A stretch of DNA of 64,000 nucleotides from Natrarchaeobius oligotrophus (GCF_003841465.1 NZ_REFZ01000001.1:186001-250000); one strand, 5' to 3'; shown: positions 26,103-36,005, counted from the first letter of the stretch. Program-made: numbers and translations. Notes: generated from the sequence alone by a model not told the origin.

Positions 26103-26468
26103 ATGTCCGGGAAATCACCGACGGATCAACTGACACCGGTCGAAGGCGCCACCGGCCGAACGGTCTACTACGACGAGGACCGGCAAACGTATCACGCGTG
26201 GTTTGACGACGACGAGTACGAGCCGGTGAGTACGGCGCTACTCGACGCCGTTGCCTCCGTTCTCGACGTCGATCCGCTCGAGCTCGAGCCCCTCTCGGCG
26301 TGCATCGAGCCGGATGCACTGAACGAGCTGGTCACCCACTGGCAGACGGGCGAGTCCGGAGCCGTCGACGGATCAGTCTCGTTTACGTTCTCGGACTGTG
26401 TGATTACTGTGCGTGCGGACGGCGAGATCGTCATCGATCCCGAACAGCGTCGGCTGACCGAGGCGTGA
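26103..26468 (+). CDS. HalOD1 domain protein
   Basis: 121 residues, essentially a single HalOD1 output domain: TPVEGATGRTVYYDEDRQ, VSTALLDAVASVLDVDPLELEPL, then the beta-rich VSFTFSDCVITVRADGEIVI. HalOD1 is a haloarchaeal domain often attached to response regulators; stand-alone copies are common and have no proven role. Here no receiver domain or histidine kinase lies nearby. The transcript is predicted to be leaderless. It converges on the SAM hydrolase gene. Confidence 0.85.
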   Translation: MSGKSPTDQLTPVEGATGRTVYYDEDRQTYHAWFDDDEYEPVSTALLDAVASVLDVDPLELEPLSACIEPDALNELVTHWQTGESGAVDGSVSFTFSDCVITVRADGEIVIDPEQRRLTEA

Positions 26469-26486
26469 CGGTCGACCGCGGTTCGT

Positions 26487-27371
26487 TTACGGCCGCTCGA
26501 GTCGCACTCGATCGCCAACCGCGAGATCGAAGGCTTCGTCGCCGCGGCCCTGGTTGACGTCGAGTTCGACGTAGCCGTGGCTTCCGATCGTCGCGAGTGG
26601 ATCGCCGGGTGCCACGGCTGCGAAGGTTTCGCCGACCGGAACGGAGTCGCCGTCGGCGACGATCCGATCGCTTCCCGCCAGGAACCGACCCGGAACGTTC
26701 GTGATCGCGTTGCCGAAGTCGTCGACGACCAGAACCTCGCCCGCCGCCCGGTCGCCGTCGATCGTCGCCGTCGGCAACGCGAAACGCTCGTACTCCTCGA
26801 CGGGTTCGAGAAATTCGAGCGAGGCGAGCGCGTCGATCGCCGTCTCGTGAACCGCGGCGGCTGCGGGCGCGAACACGTCCCGGCCGTGAAACGTGTTGCT
26901 CGCCGTTCGATCGCGGCCAGGTCCGGTCGACCGCGACGGTCCGTCGTCGTCACTCGAGTCGGCGGCCGCTCCCGAAAGTGAGCGACGCGACGGTTCGTCG
27001 CGAGTTCCCCGAGCGCCGACGGCTGGTTCCAGTTCGGCCTCGTCTACGGCGTAGGTCTCGAAATCGTCCCCGCCGGCGAGGCGGCGGGCCGCCGGGACGA
27101 GGACGCCGTTGTCGGGACCGACGAGGACGTCGTCGCCGGCACGGAGGACGAGCGCGTTGCGGTCCGTCCCGACGCCGGGATCGACGACGACGAGGTGGAC
27201 CGCCGGCGGGAAGTACGGGAGCACCTCCCGGAGCCAGAACGCCGCGGTTCGGACGTCCTGTCTGGGGAAGTCGTGTGCGACGTCGACGAGTCGCGCGTCG
27301 GTTCGCCGGAGGATCACCCCCTTCATCGCGGCGGGGTACGGCGTCCCGAAGTCCGAAGAGAGCGTGAGCAT
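26487..27371 (-). CDS. S-adenosyl-L-methionine hydrolase (DUF62 family)
   Basis: 294 residues. Signature blocks: MLTLSSDFGTPYPAAMKGVI with the conserved Asp of DUF62 at position 7, VVDPGVGTDRN, GPDNGVL and FHGRDVFAPAAA, and the C-terminal barrel with VDDFGNAITN. These enzymes and the related halogenases use Ser/Asp/His to activate water or hydroxide on SAM, releasing adenosine and methionine. A 45-residue Ser/Asp/Arg-rich insertion (about residues 122-158) sits before FHGRDVF and is not part of the fold. The ATG at 27369-27371 is used because the family begins MLTL. Confidence 0.88.
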   Translation of the reverse strand: MLTLSSDFGTPYPAAMKGVILRRTDARLVDVAHDFPRQDVRTAAFWLREVLPYFPPAVHLVVVDPGVGTDRNALVLRAGDDVLVGPDNGVLVPAARRLAGGDDFETYAVDEAELEPAVGARGTRDEPSRRSLSGAAADSSDDDGPSRSTGPGRDRTASNTFHGRDVFAPAAAAVHETAIDALASLEFLEPVEEYERFALPTATIDGDRAAGEVLVVDDFGNAITNVPGRFLAGSDRIVADGDSVPVGETFAAVAPGDPLATIGSHGYVELDVNQGRGDEAFDLAVGDRVRLERP

Positions 27372-27502
27372 GTGTGTACGTCGGTACCGCTCGCCCAAAA
27401 ATCAGTTCGACGGTTCGACGACGATCGCCGTTCGACGCCATCCTGCGGACCGGTCGTCGGTGTTGGCGAAGCGAGTGATCGACTCCGCGCCGCCCGAGGC
27501 GT

Positions 27503-28021
27503 TTACTCGCCGTTCGAGTCGGTGTCGCTGATCATCCGGATCCGCTCGGTGCCGTCGATCTCGTCGACGACCTCGACGACCGCCTCCGGGACGAGCGACT
27601 CCCAGTCGTCGTCGTTGATCATCCGCTCGCGGACCTCGGTCCCCTCGAGCACCTCGCGGTTGAACATCGGCGACTGGCGGACCTCGATGCCGGCCTCGCG
27701 AAAGAGCTGGATGACGAGCGGGTTGTTCGAGTAGGCGACGTCGAAATCCGGGCTCATACTCTGGACGTGACTCACCCACACCGAGTTCCGCTCCAGGTCC
27801 TCGATAGGGACGGCGTACGTGACGAGATCGGTGTCGACGAGCGACTTGGTGATCATCATGATCCGTTCGCCGGCGGTGAACGGATTCCTGACCGTGTGTG
27901 AGTCGTCGGCGCTTCCGATCCCGAGGATGAGTTCGTCGACGTCGTCGGCGATCTGGGCGACCATGTTTCGGTGGCCGTTGTGAAAGGGCTGAAAGCGACC
28001 GATGTAGAACCCCCGGGTCAT
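27503..28021 (-). CDS. nadM: Nicotinamide-nucleotide adenylyltransferase
   Basis: 172 residues, the usual length of archaeal NadM. The nucleotidyltransferase motif [10 protein letters not shown] lies at 8-17 and the C-terminal half holds the archaeal NMN-binding loop ([18 protein letters not shown]). It forms NAD+ from NMN and ATP. The ATG at 28019-28021 has a CGCTTAAGCG palindrome at 28044-28053, positioned as a TATA element for a leaderless transcript. It is divergent from the lonB gene. Confidence 0.93.
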   Translation of the reverse strand: MTRGFYIGRFQPFHNGHRNMVAQIADDVDELILGIGSADDSHTVRNPFTAGERIMMITKSLVDTDLVTYAVPIEDLERNSVWVSHVQSMSPDFDVAYSNNPLVIQLFREAGIEVRQSPMFNREVLEGTEVRERMINDDDWESLVPEAVVEVVDEIDGTERIRMISDTDSNGE

Positions 28022-28043
28022 ACCGGGAACTGTTCGACCGCGG

Positions 28044-28053
28044 CGCTTAAGCG
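28044..28053 (-). promoter_or_regulatory. CTTAAG promoter element of nadM
   Basis: Perfect palindrome CGCTTAAGCG, its TTAA core 26-29 bp before the nadM ATG; likely TATA box, possibly also an operator. Confidence 0.45.
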
Positions 28054-28241
28054 TGGCGAGTTTCGGCCGGTCGTCGAACGAGTCTCGGCGACGCGCTCCG
28101 ACCGTTCCGTGAGAGCCGAATCGTCGCGACAGTTCGGTCGGACTCGTCCCGACGTTCGTCACGAGCGGCAAATTCCAAACGACACCCTCGACCGCTGTAC
28201 CTGTCGGTTTCAACCACTGACACCATACTCCGCATGGAGAA

Positions 28242-28249
28242 AGTATATC
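28242..28249 (+). promoter_or_regulatory. TATA-like box of lonB
   Basis: AGTATATC, 40-47 bp before the ATG at 28289, predicts a leader of about 18 nt. Confidence 0.5.
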
Positions 28250-28288
28250 AGTGGCAATCCCTTCGAGACAGGTACCGAACAGAGTTCT

Positions 28289-30484
28289 ATGAGCAACGAT
28301 ACGAACGTTGACGACCCTCCCGAAGACGCCTCAGAGACCGCTTCCGAGCAGGAGCGGGACCAGGAGCGAGAACGCTCCGAGGAGCGTCAGGGAGAGCGGT
28401 CGCCGCACGAGGAGGGCGGCGATCGAACCGAGGATGTCGACGATCTCGAGCGCCGGATCGACGGCGAACGATCGCCGCTCGACGAGGATCCGGGAGACAA
28501 CGCGAACGACGAGGTCGAAACCGTCGAGGACCTCGGCAGCGCCGTGGAAGTCGATCCCGGCGTCGAAGTGGACGAAGAGATCGCCGAAGACGACCTCCTC
28601 GGCGGACTGAAAATCGAATCGACGTCCGACATCGAGGTTCCCGACCGACTCGTCGATCAGGTGATCGGCCAGGACGAAGCCCGTGACATCATCATCAAGG
28701 CGGCCAAGCAGCGCCGTCACGTCATGATGATCGGCTCACCCGGGACGGGTAAGTCGATGCTGGCGAAGGCGATGAGCCAGCTGCTTCCCCAGGAGGACCT
28801 CCAGGACGTCCTCGTCTACCACAACCCGGACGACGGGAACGCGCCAAAGGTCCGGACGGTTCCCGCCGGAAAGGGAGAACAGATCATCGACGCTCACAAG
28901 GAGGAAGCCCGAAAGCGCAACCAGATGCGCTCGATCCTGATGTGGATCATCATCGCGATCATCATCGGGTACTCGCTCATCGTCGGAAACATCCTCCTCG
29001 GGATACTCGCGGCCGGTATCATCTGGCTGATCTTCCGATACACCTCCCGCGGCACCGACGCGATGGTGCCGAACATGATCGTCGACAACGGCGACCAGCG
29101 CACCGCACCGTTCGAAGACGCCACGGGTGCCCACGCCGGCGCGCTGCTGGGCGACGTCCGCCACGACCCGTTCCAGTCCGGCGGCATGGAGACGCCGAGC
29201 CACGACCGCGTCGAACCCGGCTCGATCCACAAATCCAACAAGGGCGTGCTGTTCGTCGACGAGATCAACACGCTCGACGTCCGCACCCAGCAGAAGCTGA
29301 TGACGGCGATCCAGGAGGGCGAGTTCTCCATCACGGGACAGTCCGAGCGCTCCTCGGGCGCGATGGTCCAGACCGAACCCGTCCCCTGTGACTTCGTCAT
29401 GATCGCCGCGGGGAACCTGGACGCGATGGAGAACATGCATCCCGCACTGCGTTCGCGCATCAAGGGATACGGGTACGAGGTGTACATGGACGACACCATC
29501 GAGGACACCGCCGAGATGCGACGCAAGTACGCCCGGTTCGTCGCACAGGAGGTCGAACGCGACGGGCGTCTCCCCCACTTCACCCGCGAGGCCGTCGAAG
29601 AGCTCATCCTCGAGGCCAAGCGTCGGGCCGGCCGCAAGGAACACCTCACGCTGCACTTCCGGAACCTCGGCGGACTGGTCCGCGTCGCGGGCGACATCGC
29701 CCGCGCCGAAGACCGCGAACACACCACCCGCGACGACGTCCTGCAGGCCAAAGAGCGCTCGCGCTCGATCGAACAGCAACTGGCCGACGACTACATCGAA
29801 CGCCGCAAGGACTACGAGCTACAGGTCACCAAGGACGGCGTCGAGGGTCGGGTCAACGGGCTCGCAGTCATGGGCGAAGACTCCGGGATCATGCTTCCGG
29901 TCATGGCCGAAATCGCCCCCGCACAGGGCGGCGGACAGGTGATCGCGACGGGCAAACTCAAGGAGATGGCCGAGGAGTCGGTCCAGAACGTCTCCGCGAT
30001 CATCAAGAAGTTCTCCGACGTCGACCTCTCGGAGAAGGACATCCACATCCAGTTCGTCCAGGCCGGCCAACAGGGCGTCGACGGCGACTCCGCCTCGATC
30101 ACCGTGGCGACGGCCGTCATCTCGGCGCTCGAGGACATCCCCGTCGACCAGTCGGTCGCGATGACCGGCTCGCTGTCGGTTCGCGGCGACGTCCTTCCGG
30201 TCGGCGGCGTCACCCACAAGATCGAAGCCGCAGCGAAAGCCGGCTGCAGCAAGGTCATCATCCCCAAGGCCAACGAACAGGACGTGATGATCGAAGAGGA
30301 GTACGAGGAGATGGTCGAGATCATCCCGTGTTCGAACATCAGCGAGGTGCTCGACGTCGCGCTGATGGGCGAACCGAAGAAGGACTCGCTGGTCGACCGG
30401 CTGAAGGCGATCACCGAGAGCGCCTTCGACCAGGGACAGGGGGCGGTCGGCTCGGCCAGCGGCTCGAACCCGAGCCCGCAATAG
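28289..30484 (+). CDS. lonB: Archaeal membrane-anchored Lon protease (LonB)
   Basis: 731 residues. An acidic, disordered N-terminus (1-110) precedes an AAA+ domain with Walker A GSPGTGKS (about 148-155). Two membrane segments, about 218-237 and 240-256, interrupt the AAA+ core, the hallmark of archaeal LonB. Walker B is in [10 protein letters not shown]. The C-terminal serine protease has Ser601 (GDSAS) and Lys644 (THKIEAA). It is an ATP-dependent processive protease for membrane and regulatory proteins, essential in Haloferax. The ATG at 28289 was chosen because family homology and the TATA spacing fit it. It is followed without gap by a CPBP protease gene. Confidence 0.95.
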   Translation: MSNDTNVDDPPEDASETASEQERDQERERSEERQGERSPHEEGGDRTEDVDDLERRIDGERSPLDEDPGDNANDEVETVEDLGSAVEVDPGVEVDEEIAEDDLLGGLKIESTSDIEVPDRLVDQVIGQDEARDIIIKAAKQRRHVMMIGSPGTGKSMLAKAMSQLLPQEDLQDVLVYHNPDDGNAPKVRTVPAGKGEQIIDAHKEEARKRNQMRSILMWIIIAIIIGYSLIVGNILLGILAAGIIWLIFRYTSRGTDAMVPNMIVDNGDQRTAPFEDATGAHAGALLGDVRHDPFQSGGMETPSHDRVEPGSIHKSNKGVLFVDEINTLDVRTQQKLMTAIQEGEFSITGQSERSSGAMVQTEPVPCDFVMIAAGNLDAMENMHPALRSRIKGYGYEVYMDDTIEDTAEMRRKYARFVAQEVERDGRLPHFTREAVEELILEAKRRAGRKEHLTLHFRNLGGLVRVAGDIARAEDREHTTRDDVLQAKERSRSIEQQLADDYIERRKDYELQVTKDGVEGRVNGLAVMGEDSGIMLPVMAEIAPAQGGGQVIATGKLKEMAEESVQNVSAIIKKFSDVDLSEKDIHIQFVQAGQQGVDGDSASITVATAVISALEDIPVDQSVAMTGSLSVRGDVLPVGGVTHKIEAAAKAGCSKVIIPKANEQDVMIEEEYEEMVEIIPCSNISEVLDVALMGEPKKDSLVDRLKAITESAFDQGQGAVGSASGSNPSPQ

Positions 30485-31519
30485 ATGCCCCAGTGGGCGA
30501 CGTTCGTCGGGATCACGGGCGTCGTCCTCGCGTCGCTGCTCGTTCTCTCGTATCTGACCCAGTCCGCGTTTTCGGACGCCGATCGGAGCGAACCCGAGCG
30601 AAGGAACGACTCGAGAGCCGGCAGGCCGAGCGACGACCGATCGAGAACGGTCCACGAATCGGAGTCCGCGGAGACGCCGTCCCCCGACCCCGCCACGTCC
30701 TCCGTCCGAGCGCCCGGCTCGTCTCCGGAGTCCTCCGCGGCCGAACCGTCCCCGTCAGATCCGACGACGTCGGTCGACGAATCCGGCTACCGACGGCCGG
30801 ACGAACCGTCGACGGAACGCGGCGAAGACGGCCAACGGCGGATCGCCGTCGACCTCGAGGACGACCGGCCGGCTCCCCGAACCGCAGAGGGCGACGAGTT
30901 CGATCCCGCGTCGCTATCGACCGGGGCGTTGCTCGCGAACGTCGCTATCTCGCAAGGGCTGTTCGCGCTCGTGTTGCTAGGAGCCGTCCTCTACACCGGG
31001 ATTCCGATGGACGCCCTCGGCGTCGAGTTCTCGCGATCGTACCTCGTGACGGGACTGATCGTGGGAACCGTCGCGGGCGTCGTCCTCTACGTCGCGAACG
31101 AACTCGTCGCGGCGTTCGCGACCCGCTTCGGCTTCGATCACGACGAGCAGTTGCGCGAGCTGCTGGCTCCCGACTCGACCGGCGGCTGGCTCGTCCTTCT
31201 CGGTCTCGTGCTCCCGACTATCGCGATCTTCGAGGAGTTGCTGTTTCGGGCGGCTCTCGTCGGCGTGATCGCCGCCGGCTACGGCGTCTCGCCGTGGTTG
31301 CTCGCCGTCCTCTCCTCAGTTGCCTTCGCGGTCGGCCACGGGATGCAGGGATCGGTCGGAGTCGTCGTCACCGGCGTACTCGGGTTCGTCCTCGCCGCGA
31401 TGTTCATCCTGACCGAGAGCCTGCTGGTCGTCGTGGTCGCCCACTACTTCATCAACGCGCTCGAGTTCGTCGTCCACGAGGGGTTCGACCTCGAGTGGGC
31501 CGCGTCGCTCGAGCGGTGA
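30485..31519 (+). CDS. CPBP family intramembrane metalloprotease
   Basis: 344 residues. A long acidic, Ser/Pro-rich disordered stretch (about 35-145) separates an initial membrane segment from a block of about seven membrane helices. CPBP/Abi motifs: Glu250, Glu251 and Arg255 in FEELLFRA; His285 in VGHGMQG; and HYFIN near the C-terminus, which together bind the metal. It starts at the base after the lonB stop codon, so both are co-transcribed. Such enzymes are thought to cleave prenylated or other membrane substrates. A quality-control role with LonB is an inference from context. Confidence 0.87.
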   Translation: MPQWATFVGITGVVLASLLVLSYLTQSAFSDADRSEPERRNDSRAGRPSDDRSRTVHESESAETPSPDPATSSVRAPGSSPESSAAEPSPSDPTTSVDESGYRRPDEPSTERGEDGQRRIAVDLEDDRPAPRTAEGDEFDPASLSTGALLANVAISQGLFALVLLGAVLYTGIPMDALGVEFSRSYLVTGLIVGTVAGVVLYVANELVAAFATRFGFDHDEQLRELLAPDSTGGWLVLLGLVLPTIAIFEELLFRAALVGVIAAGYGVSPWLLAVLSSVAFAVGHGMQGSVGVVVTGVLGFVLAAMFILTESLLVVVVAHYFINALEFVVHEGFDLEWAASLER

Positions 31520-31587
31520 CGGCGAGACAAACGATCCACTCGTACCGGTAACGGACCCGCACCAGCGGCGAACGGGTCAGTACCGAT

Positions 31588-31959
31588 ATGAGGGAGGAGT
31601 CAGATCGATCGAGTATGGACATCGACGACGTTCCGGAGCGGGTGTACCGAACGATCTTCCTGGGGATCGTCCTCTACTTCGCGCTCATCGCCTATGCCGC
31701 CATCGCCGACGAGTTCCTGGCCGTCCTCGCGGCGGAGTTCGTCTTCGGCGTGATCGCGATCGGGCTCGGACTGTTGCTGTTCAGGGCGACGGACACCGAG
31801 CCGTCGGCGCTGCTCGGCGCGGCGGTCTGTCTGATCGTCGGCGGTATCCTCCAGTTCGCTCACCTGTTCACGCGGATTCCGACGATCGATCAGGCGTCGT
31901 CGATCGCCGTCTTCGTCGGCATCGGACTCTACGTCTACGCGGTGTGGCTTTCGGACTGA
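31588..31959 (+). CDS. Small four-helix membrane protein
   Basis: 123 residues; four hydrophobic helices (about 20-40, 43-63, 70-92, 100-120) after a short charged N-terminus. No family name comes to mind. The ATG at 31588 is used; an ATG nine codons on (31615) is as plausible. It lies 68 bp after the CPBP gene on the same strand and may share its transcript. Function unknown; the small size and topology suit a membrane accessory protein. Confidence 0.7.
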   Translation: MREESDRSSMDIDDVPERVYRTIFLGIVLYFALIAYAAIADEFLAVLAAEFVFGVIAIGLGLLLFRATDTEPSALLGAAVCLIVGGILQFAHLFTRIPTIDQASSIAVFVGIGLYVYAVWLSD

Positions 31960-32069
31960 GACTGCCCGCTGTACGTCGTTTCCGGAGCGATCGCCCAGAC
32001 GGCTCGCGGTCGCTCCGATGCGTCGGGACAACGGAGCGGACGAACGGGCGAACCGCGCGTCGCCCGTTC

Positions 32070-32741
32070 TCAAACGATCGTCTGGAACGACTCGAGGGAC
32101 GACAGTTCGTACGTCGGCTGGTGATCGCCGGTCCGACCGCGGCCGGTGTCGACCCACACCGAATCGATCCCCATGGCGTTCGCACCGGCGACGTCCGCGT
32201 GGAGCGAATCGCCGACGTGGATCGCCACCGCCGGCTCGACGTCGAGCTCGCCGAGGGCGTACTCGAACGGCGCGGCGTCGGGTTTCGGATAGATCCCCGC
32301 GCTCGGCTCCGTGAAGACCGCGACGTCGAACGCGTCGGTGAGATTCAGCGCCTCGAGTTTCTTCGTCTGGGTCCGGCGGCCGCCGTTCGTGATGAGCCCG
32401 ACGCGACCCCGATCACGGGCGTGATCGAGCGCTTCTCGTGCACCGGGGCGAAGACGGACGGCGGTCGGGTCGCGCACCTCGAGGTACCAGTCGGTGAGTC
32501 GCGACGAGACCGTCGGATCGACGTTCGCGCGGGTCGCGACCTCGGAGAACAGGTGCTCGTAGAACTCGCGGTCCGTCTCGGCGGTCGGCAGCGACGGCAC
32601 CGCGTTTCGCAGATCCGAAACCGTACAGAACTGCTCGAGGCCCGCCCGCTCGAACGTGGCCTCGAGGATGGTCGAAGCGTCCTGCGTGGGCTCACAGAGG
32701 GTGTTGTCGAGGTCGAAATAGACCGCGTCGTAGCCGGCCAT
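32070..32741 (-). CDS. HAD superfamily hydrolase
   Basis: 223 residues. HAD motif I is FDLDNTL (nucleophile Asp9, general acid Asp11), motif II LITNGG, motif III the Lys in KPDAAPFEYA, and motif IV HVGDSLHAD. A four-helix cap lies between about 20 and 95 (type I cap). It is a probable small-molecule phosphatase (for example sugar phosphates or nucleotides). The ATG at 32739-32741 is chosen because the HAD strand follows at once. It converges with the small membrane-protein gene. Confidence 0.88.
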   Translation of the reverse strand: MAGYDAVYFDLDNTLCEPTQDASTILEATFERAGLEQFCTVSDLRNAVPSLPTAETDREFYEHLFSEVATRANVDPTVSSRLTDWYLEVRDPTAVRLRPGAREALDHARDRGRVGLITNGGRRTQTKKLEALNLTDAFDVAVFTEPSAGIYPKPDAAPFEYALGELDVEPAVAIHVGDSLHADVAGANAMGIDSVWVDTGRGRTGDHQPTYELSSLESFQTIV

Positions 32742-33017
32742 CGGGCGTTCTAGGAACGCGACGGTCCTCAACGTTTCGACGGTTGCACGGAAACGTCGGG
32801 TTCACTCCCCGTCGGCTCCGACGACGGTCGACTCCATCCGTCGAGACGGCCGTCGCGAACGCGGTGGCGGTCGGGACCGACCGCTCGAGCGAACGCGTTA
32901 TCGGCCCGAACCGAGGTCGAACCCGTGGGTCGACCCTGGATCACGCTCGGACCGGCCGACGATCGATCGCGCCCGACCGGACGGAACGAGCGATCACTAC
33001 CGGAGAGTCGGCCGAAA

Positions 33018-34334
33018 TCACTCGCTCGAGAGGCTTTCGACCGCCTCGTGTATCTCGCGGACGTTGGAAACTTGCGTCTCGTTCGCGCTGGCGACCGACT
33101 CGATTTCGGTCGCGATCGTTTCGGCCTCCGCGACCAGTTCGTCGATCATGCTCGCGACTTCCTCGGTGCTTGCGGCCTGGTCGTCGGTCGCTCCGGAGAC
33201 GTCCTGGATCCCCTGGGAGGCTTCCTGGACGGTCTGGGCGATTTCCTGGAGCGTGGTCATCGCGTCCTCGACTTTCTCCTTGCCACGATCGACCTCTCGA
33301 GTGGTCTCCTCGAGACTCGCCACGGTTTCGGCGGTAACGTCCGTGATCTCGTCGACCGTCGTCTCGATCTCGCTGGCGTGTGTCTTGGAATCCTCCGCCA
33401 GCGATTTGACTTCGTTCGCGACGACGGCGAAGCCGTCGCCAGCCTCGCCGGCCGTCGCTGCCTCGATGCTCGCGTTGAGTGCGAGCAGGTTGGTCTGATC
33501 GGCGATCGCGTTGATGACTTCGACGACCTCGTCGATCTCGTCGACGTGATCCTCGAGCCGACCGATGTCGGCCGCGACGTCCTGCGTCGAGTCGTCGACC
33601 GCCTCGATCGCGTCGATGGCTTCGGTCGCGGCCTCCCGTCCCGTTTGCGAGAGTCCCTCGGCGCGCTCGCTGGTCGCGGCGACCTCCTCCGCCGTCGACG
33701 CGATCTCTTCGACCGACGCGGACATGTCGGCCACCTCGCTCGCCACGTCGTCGATCGAGTTCGCCTGATCGTCGGCGAGTTCGTTGATCCGGTCGGTGCT
33801 CTCTGCGACCCGGTTCGCGGTTTCCTGGACCTCGAGAACGCTCGTTTCGACGTCGTTCGTCACCGCTCGCTGCTGTTCGAACTGGGAGACGTAGTTCGCG
33901 ACGAACGTGAGGATCGTCTCGAGCAGCTCTCGTTCGTCGGCGAGCCAGGGGCCGTCGTCCTCCGGCGGTCGTCGCTCCGTGTAGACGACCTCGATCAGAA
34001 CGGTCGTTCCGGTCTCGGTGGTCGTCTCGGTCGTGAGCGGCTGATCGGTCCGTCGAAAGCCGTCCGAGTCGACGACGACGTCGTCGATTTCGATCCTGGC
34101 TTCCGTCACCGTCGGATACTGAAACCACGTCGGCAGCTCGGTCACGTACGTGCGCACGCGGTCGGCGGGTGGACCGTCGACCGTTCCGAACAGTTCGTTC
34201 GCGCGTTTGATCGCCTCGAGTTCTTTCGTTCGCTCCTGAAGGTCCACTTTAGCCTGGGTCTCCCCGAGGCTCGCGAACTCGTCCCGGAGTCGAAAGTGCT
34301 CGGACGGAAGCCCGGACAGCTCCGATTTGGACAT
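33018..34334 (-). CDS. Soluble methyl-accepting chemotaxis-type transducer
   Basis: 438 residues with no membrane helix or HAMP domain. Residues about 25-160 form a sensor region of the GAF-like kind seen in haloarchaeal kinases (segments [19 protein letters not shown] and [21 protein letters not shown]). From about 175 a long coiled-coil signalling domain runs to the end; its hairpin tip, [20 protein letters not shown], is the universal CheA/CheW contact. It would sense an intracellular signal. The stimulus is unknown. Start at ATG 34332-34334. Confidence 0.9.
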   Translation of the reverse strand: MSKSELSGLPSEHFRLRDEFASLGETQAKVDLQERTKELEAIKRANELFGTVDGPPADRVRTYVTELPTWFQYPTVTEARIEIDDVVVDSDGFRRTDQPLTTETTTETGTTVLIEVVYTERRPPEDDGPWLADERELLETILTFVANYVSQFEQQRAVTNDVETSVLEVQETANRVAESTDRINELADDQANSIDDVASEVADMSASVEEIASTAEEVAATSERAEGLSQTGREAATEAIDAIEAVDDSTQDVAADIGRLEDHVDEIDEVVEVINAIADQTNLLALNASIEAATAGEAGDGFAVVANEVKSLAEDSKTHASEIETTVDEITDVTAETVASLEETTREVDRGKEKVEDAMTTLQEIAQTVQEASQGIQDVSGATDDQAASTEEVASMIDELVAEAETIATEIESVASANETQVSNVREIHEAVESLSSE

Positions 34335-34439
34335 ACTGGTAGCGCGGACGAAAGACGCATTACGTTGTTGGCCAACGAGCGGAACGAGTCAGCTGGCAGA
34401 TGCGAACGAGGAGCCGAACCGTCCGGATACAGCGAACGG

Positions 34440-34447
34440 TATATTTT
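34440..34447 (+). promoter_or_regulatory. TATA box of the HFX_2341-type gene
   Basis: TATATTTT 22-29 bp before the ATG at 34469: leaderless spacing. Confidence 0.55.
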
Positions 34448-34468
34448 CGTGCCGTCGGATGAAGCGGT

Positions 34469-35293
34469 ATGGACGTCGTCAAACGCGTACACGTCGCGCC
34501 GGTCGGCTACGAGTTCGACCGGATCCTCGAGCCGATCGAACGCCAGCGAGCCGACCTCGTCTACCTGCTCGAGGACGAAAGCGCGCCCGCGGAACCCGAC
34601 TATCACGAGGAGCTCCGCGAGGAACTCGAGTCGATCGTCCCCGAGGTGAGACGTCACAGCTGCGATCTGACGGACGTTTACGCCGTCCTCGGCGCGGTGA
34701 CGACGATCGCGTCCGAACACGCGGCGGACAACGTCTACGTCAACGTCTCGGGCGCGGGGACGATTCCCGCGATCGGGGCGACGATCGCGTGCATGGACGT
34801 CTCGACGGACGCGCGTCCGTACTACGTCGAGCCGGAGACGTACGCCCACGACGGACGGGACGAACCGGCGTCGGCCGGCGTCGAGGAGACCGCCGAAATC
34901 CCGATCTATCCCATCGATTCGCCGACGCCCGATCAGGTCGCGATCATGGAGTTTCTCGCGGAACCGACCGCCTGGGACGGCTTTCACGACGACCGCACGT
35001 CGCCGCCGAAAAAGAAGGACCTCATCGAGTACGCCAGGGACCGAAACCTCTCGTTCATGGCCGACCGACGGCCGCCGGAGGAACGGGCCGGCGAGGACAA
35101 GGGCGCGTTTCGCGTCCTCGACGCCCACGTCCTCGAGCCTCTGTGCGACGACGGCTACGTCACGATCGAGACCGTCGGTCGCCGCCGAGTCGTCGAGCTC
35201 ACCGAGCGCGGAGCGAACGCCTACCGCGCGTTCAGACACAAACTGACTCGGCTCGGCTCGCGCGACGACGGCGGCGAAGCCGACCGTCGGTAG
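34469..35293 (+). CDS. HFX_2341/DUF6293-type regulator with CARF-like domain
   Basis: 274 residues. The N-terminal half has an alternating alpha/beta pattern and the loop VNVSGAGTIPAIGATIA (about 90-106), much like the N-(V/I)-(T/S)-G-G-T loop of CARF nucleotide sensors. The C-terminal 120 residues form a winged-helix domain (LIEYARDRNLSFMADRRPP, VTIETVGRRRVVELTERG). The family is annotated HFX_2341/DUF6293 in haloarchaea. The architecture resembles Csa3-type CRISPR regulators, but no CRISPR array or cas gene occurs in this window. A ligand-responsive transcription factor role is inferred. Confidence 0.85.
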   Translation: MDVVKRVHVAPVGYEFDRILEPIERQRADLVYLLEDESAPAEPDYHEELREELESIVPEVRRHSCDLTDVYAVLGAVTTIASEHAADNVYVNVSGAGTIPAIGATIACMDVSTDARPYYVEPETYAHDGRDEPASAGVEETAEIPIYPIDSPTPDQVAIMEFLAEPTAWDGFHDDRTSPPKKKDLIEYARDRNLSFMADRRPPEERAGEDKGAFRVLDAHVLEPLCDDGYVTIETVGRRRVVELTERGANAYRAFRHKLTRLGSRDDGGEADRR

Positions 35294-35329
35294 CGGCTTC
35301 GCGCTCGACGATTCCGAACGTCGGCGTCG

Positions 35330-35938
35330 CTAGCGCTTCTCGCTTCCCACCGAAGGAGCCACCGGCTCGTCACGAACCCGCGCGTACAGCGTCGTCCCTA
35401 GCCGGGCGAGCTCGAGGTCGGCCTCGAGTCTGTCGGCGTGCGCTCGCAGCTCGGCTTCGTCGAACGCCAGCCGACCGTCCGTCGAGCGCTCGTGCGAACG
35501 GACCGCTCGTCCGAGCAACCACGGGGCGGCATCGGCGAGGTACGAGCCCGGAAAATCGAGACCGGGACGGCCGCGTTCGACCGCGGCGAGGAGCTCGCTT
35601 GCGACGATGAGGGTTCGGCGGAGGGACCGAACGTCGTCCGCGTCAGCGGGTGGGGCCAGGTGGCTCGCGATGTCGCAGTCCGCTTCGACGACGTCCTCGT
35701 AGCCGACGTCGAACGCGGCGGCGATCCGGTCGCGGGTGAGCGTCTCACCGCGGCCGCGACGGCTCGCGAGCCGACACGCACCGAGGACGGCCGCGGTGCG
35801 ACCGTACTCGAGCGCCGCCAGTTCTCCCGCGTGGTCGTATGCGGCCCGGGCGACGTCGGCGACGTCCTCGACTCCGAGGCGACGGGCCGCTCGCTCGATC
35901 GTCAGTGCGTCACGCGGTTCGTTTCGGCGCTGACCCAT
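35330..35938 (-). CDS. Helical protein with TFB-cyclin-like repeat
   Basis: 202 residues, all alpha, no zinc ribbon or membrane segment. Residues 12-85 match the pattern of one cyclin repeat of TFB: an ordered series of helices with GRTAAVLGACRLASRRG where TFB has its core helix, then LTRDRIAAAFDVGYEDV where TFB has its DNA-reading helix-turn-helix. The second half (about 95-195) is a different helical domain. I cannot name the family. The ATG at 35936-35938 has an AATAATATAC box at leaderless distance. It converges with the HFX_2341 gene and is divergent from DHQ synthase II, sharing an upstream palindrome. Confidence 0.7.
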   Translation of the reverse strand: MGQRRNEPRDALTIERAARRLGVEDVADVARAAYDHAGELAALEYGRTAAVLGACRLASRRGRGETLTRDRIAAAFDVGYEDVVEADCDIASHLAPPADADDVRSLRRTLIVASELLAAVERGRPGLDFPGSYLADAAPWLLGRAVRSHERSTDGRLAFDEAELRAHADRLEADLELARLGTTLYARVRDEPVAPSVGSEKR

Positions 35939-35959
35939 ACGGAACGATAGCGGCCGGTG

Positions 35960-36005
35960 TATATTATTCGCTATCGAGAAAGTGTCGTTACTATCGATAC
36001 TAACG
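35960..36005. promoter_or_regulatory. Promoter (35960-35967, minus) and 20-bp near-palindrome (35986-36005)
   Basis: ATATTATT, read AATAATAT on the minus strand, is 22-29 bp before the start at 35938. Next to it CGTTACTATCGATACTAACG is a dyad with a single mismatched pair, in the gap between divergent genes. Confidence 0.5.
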
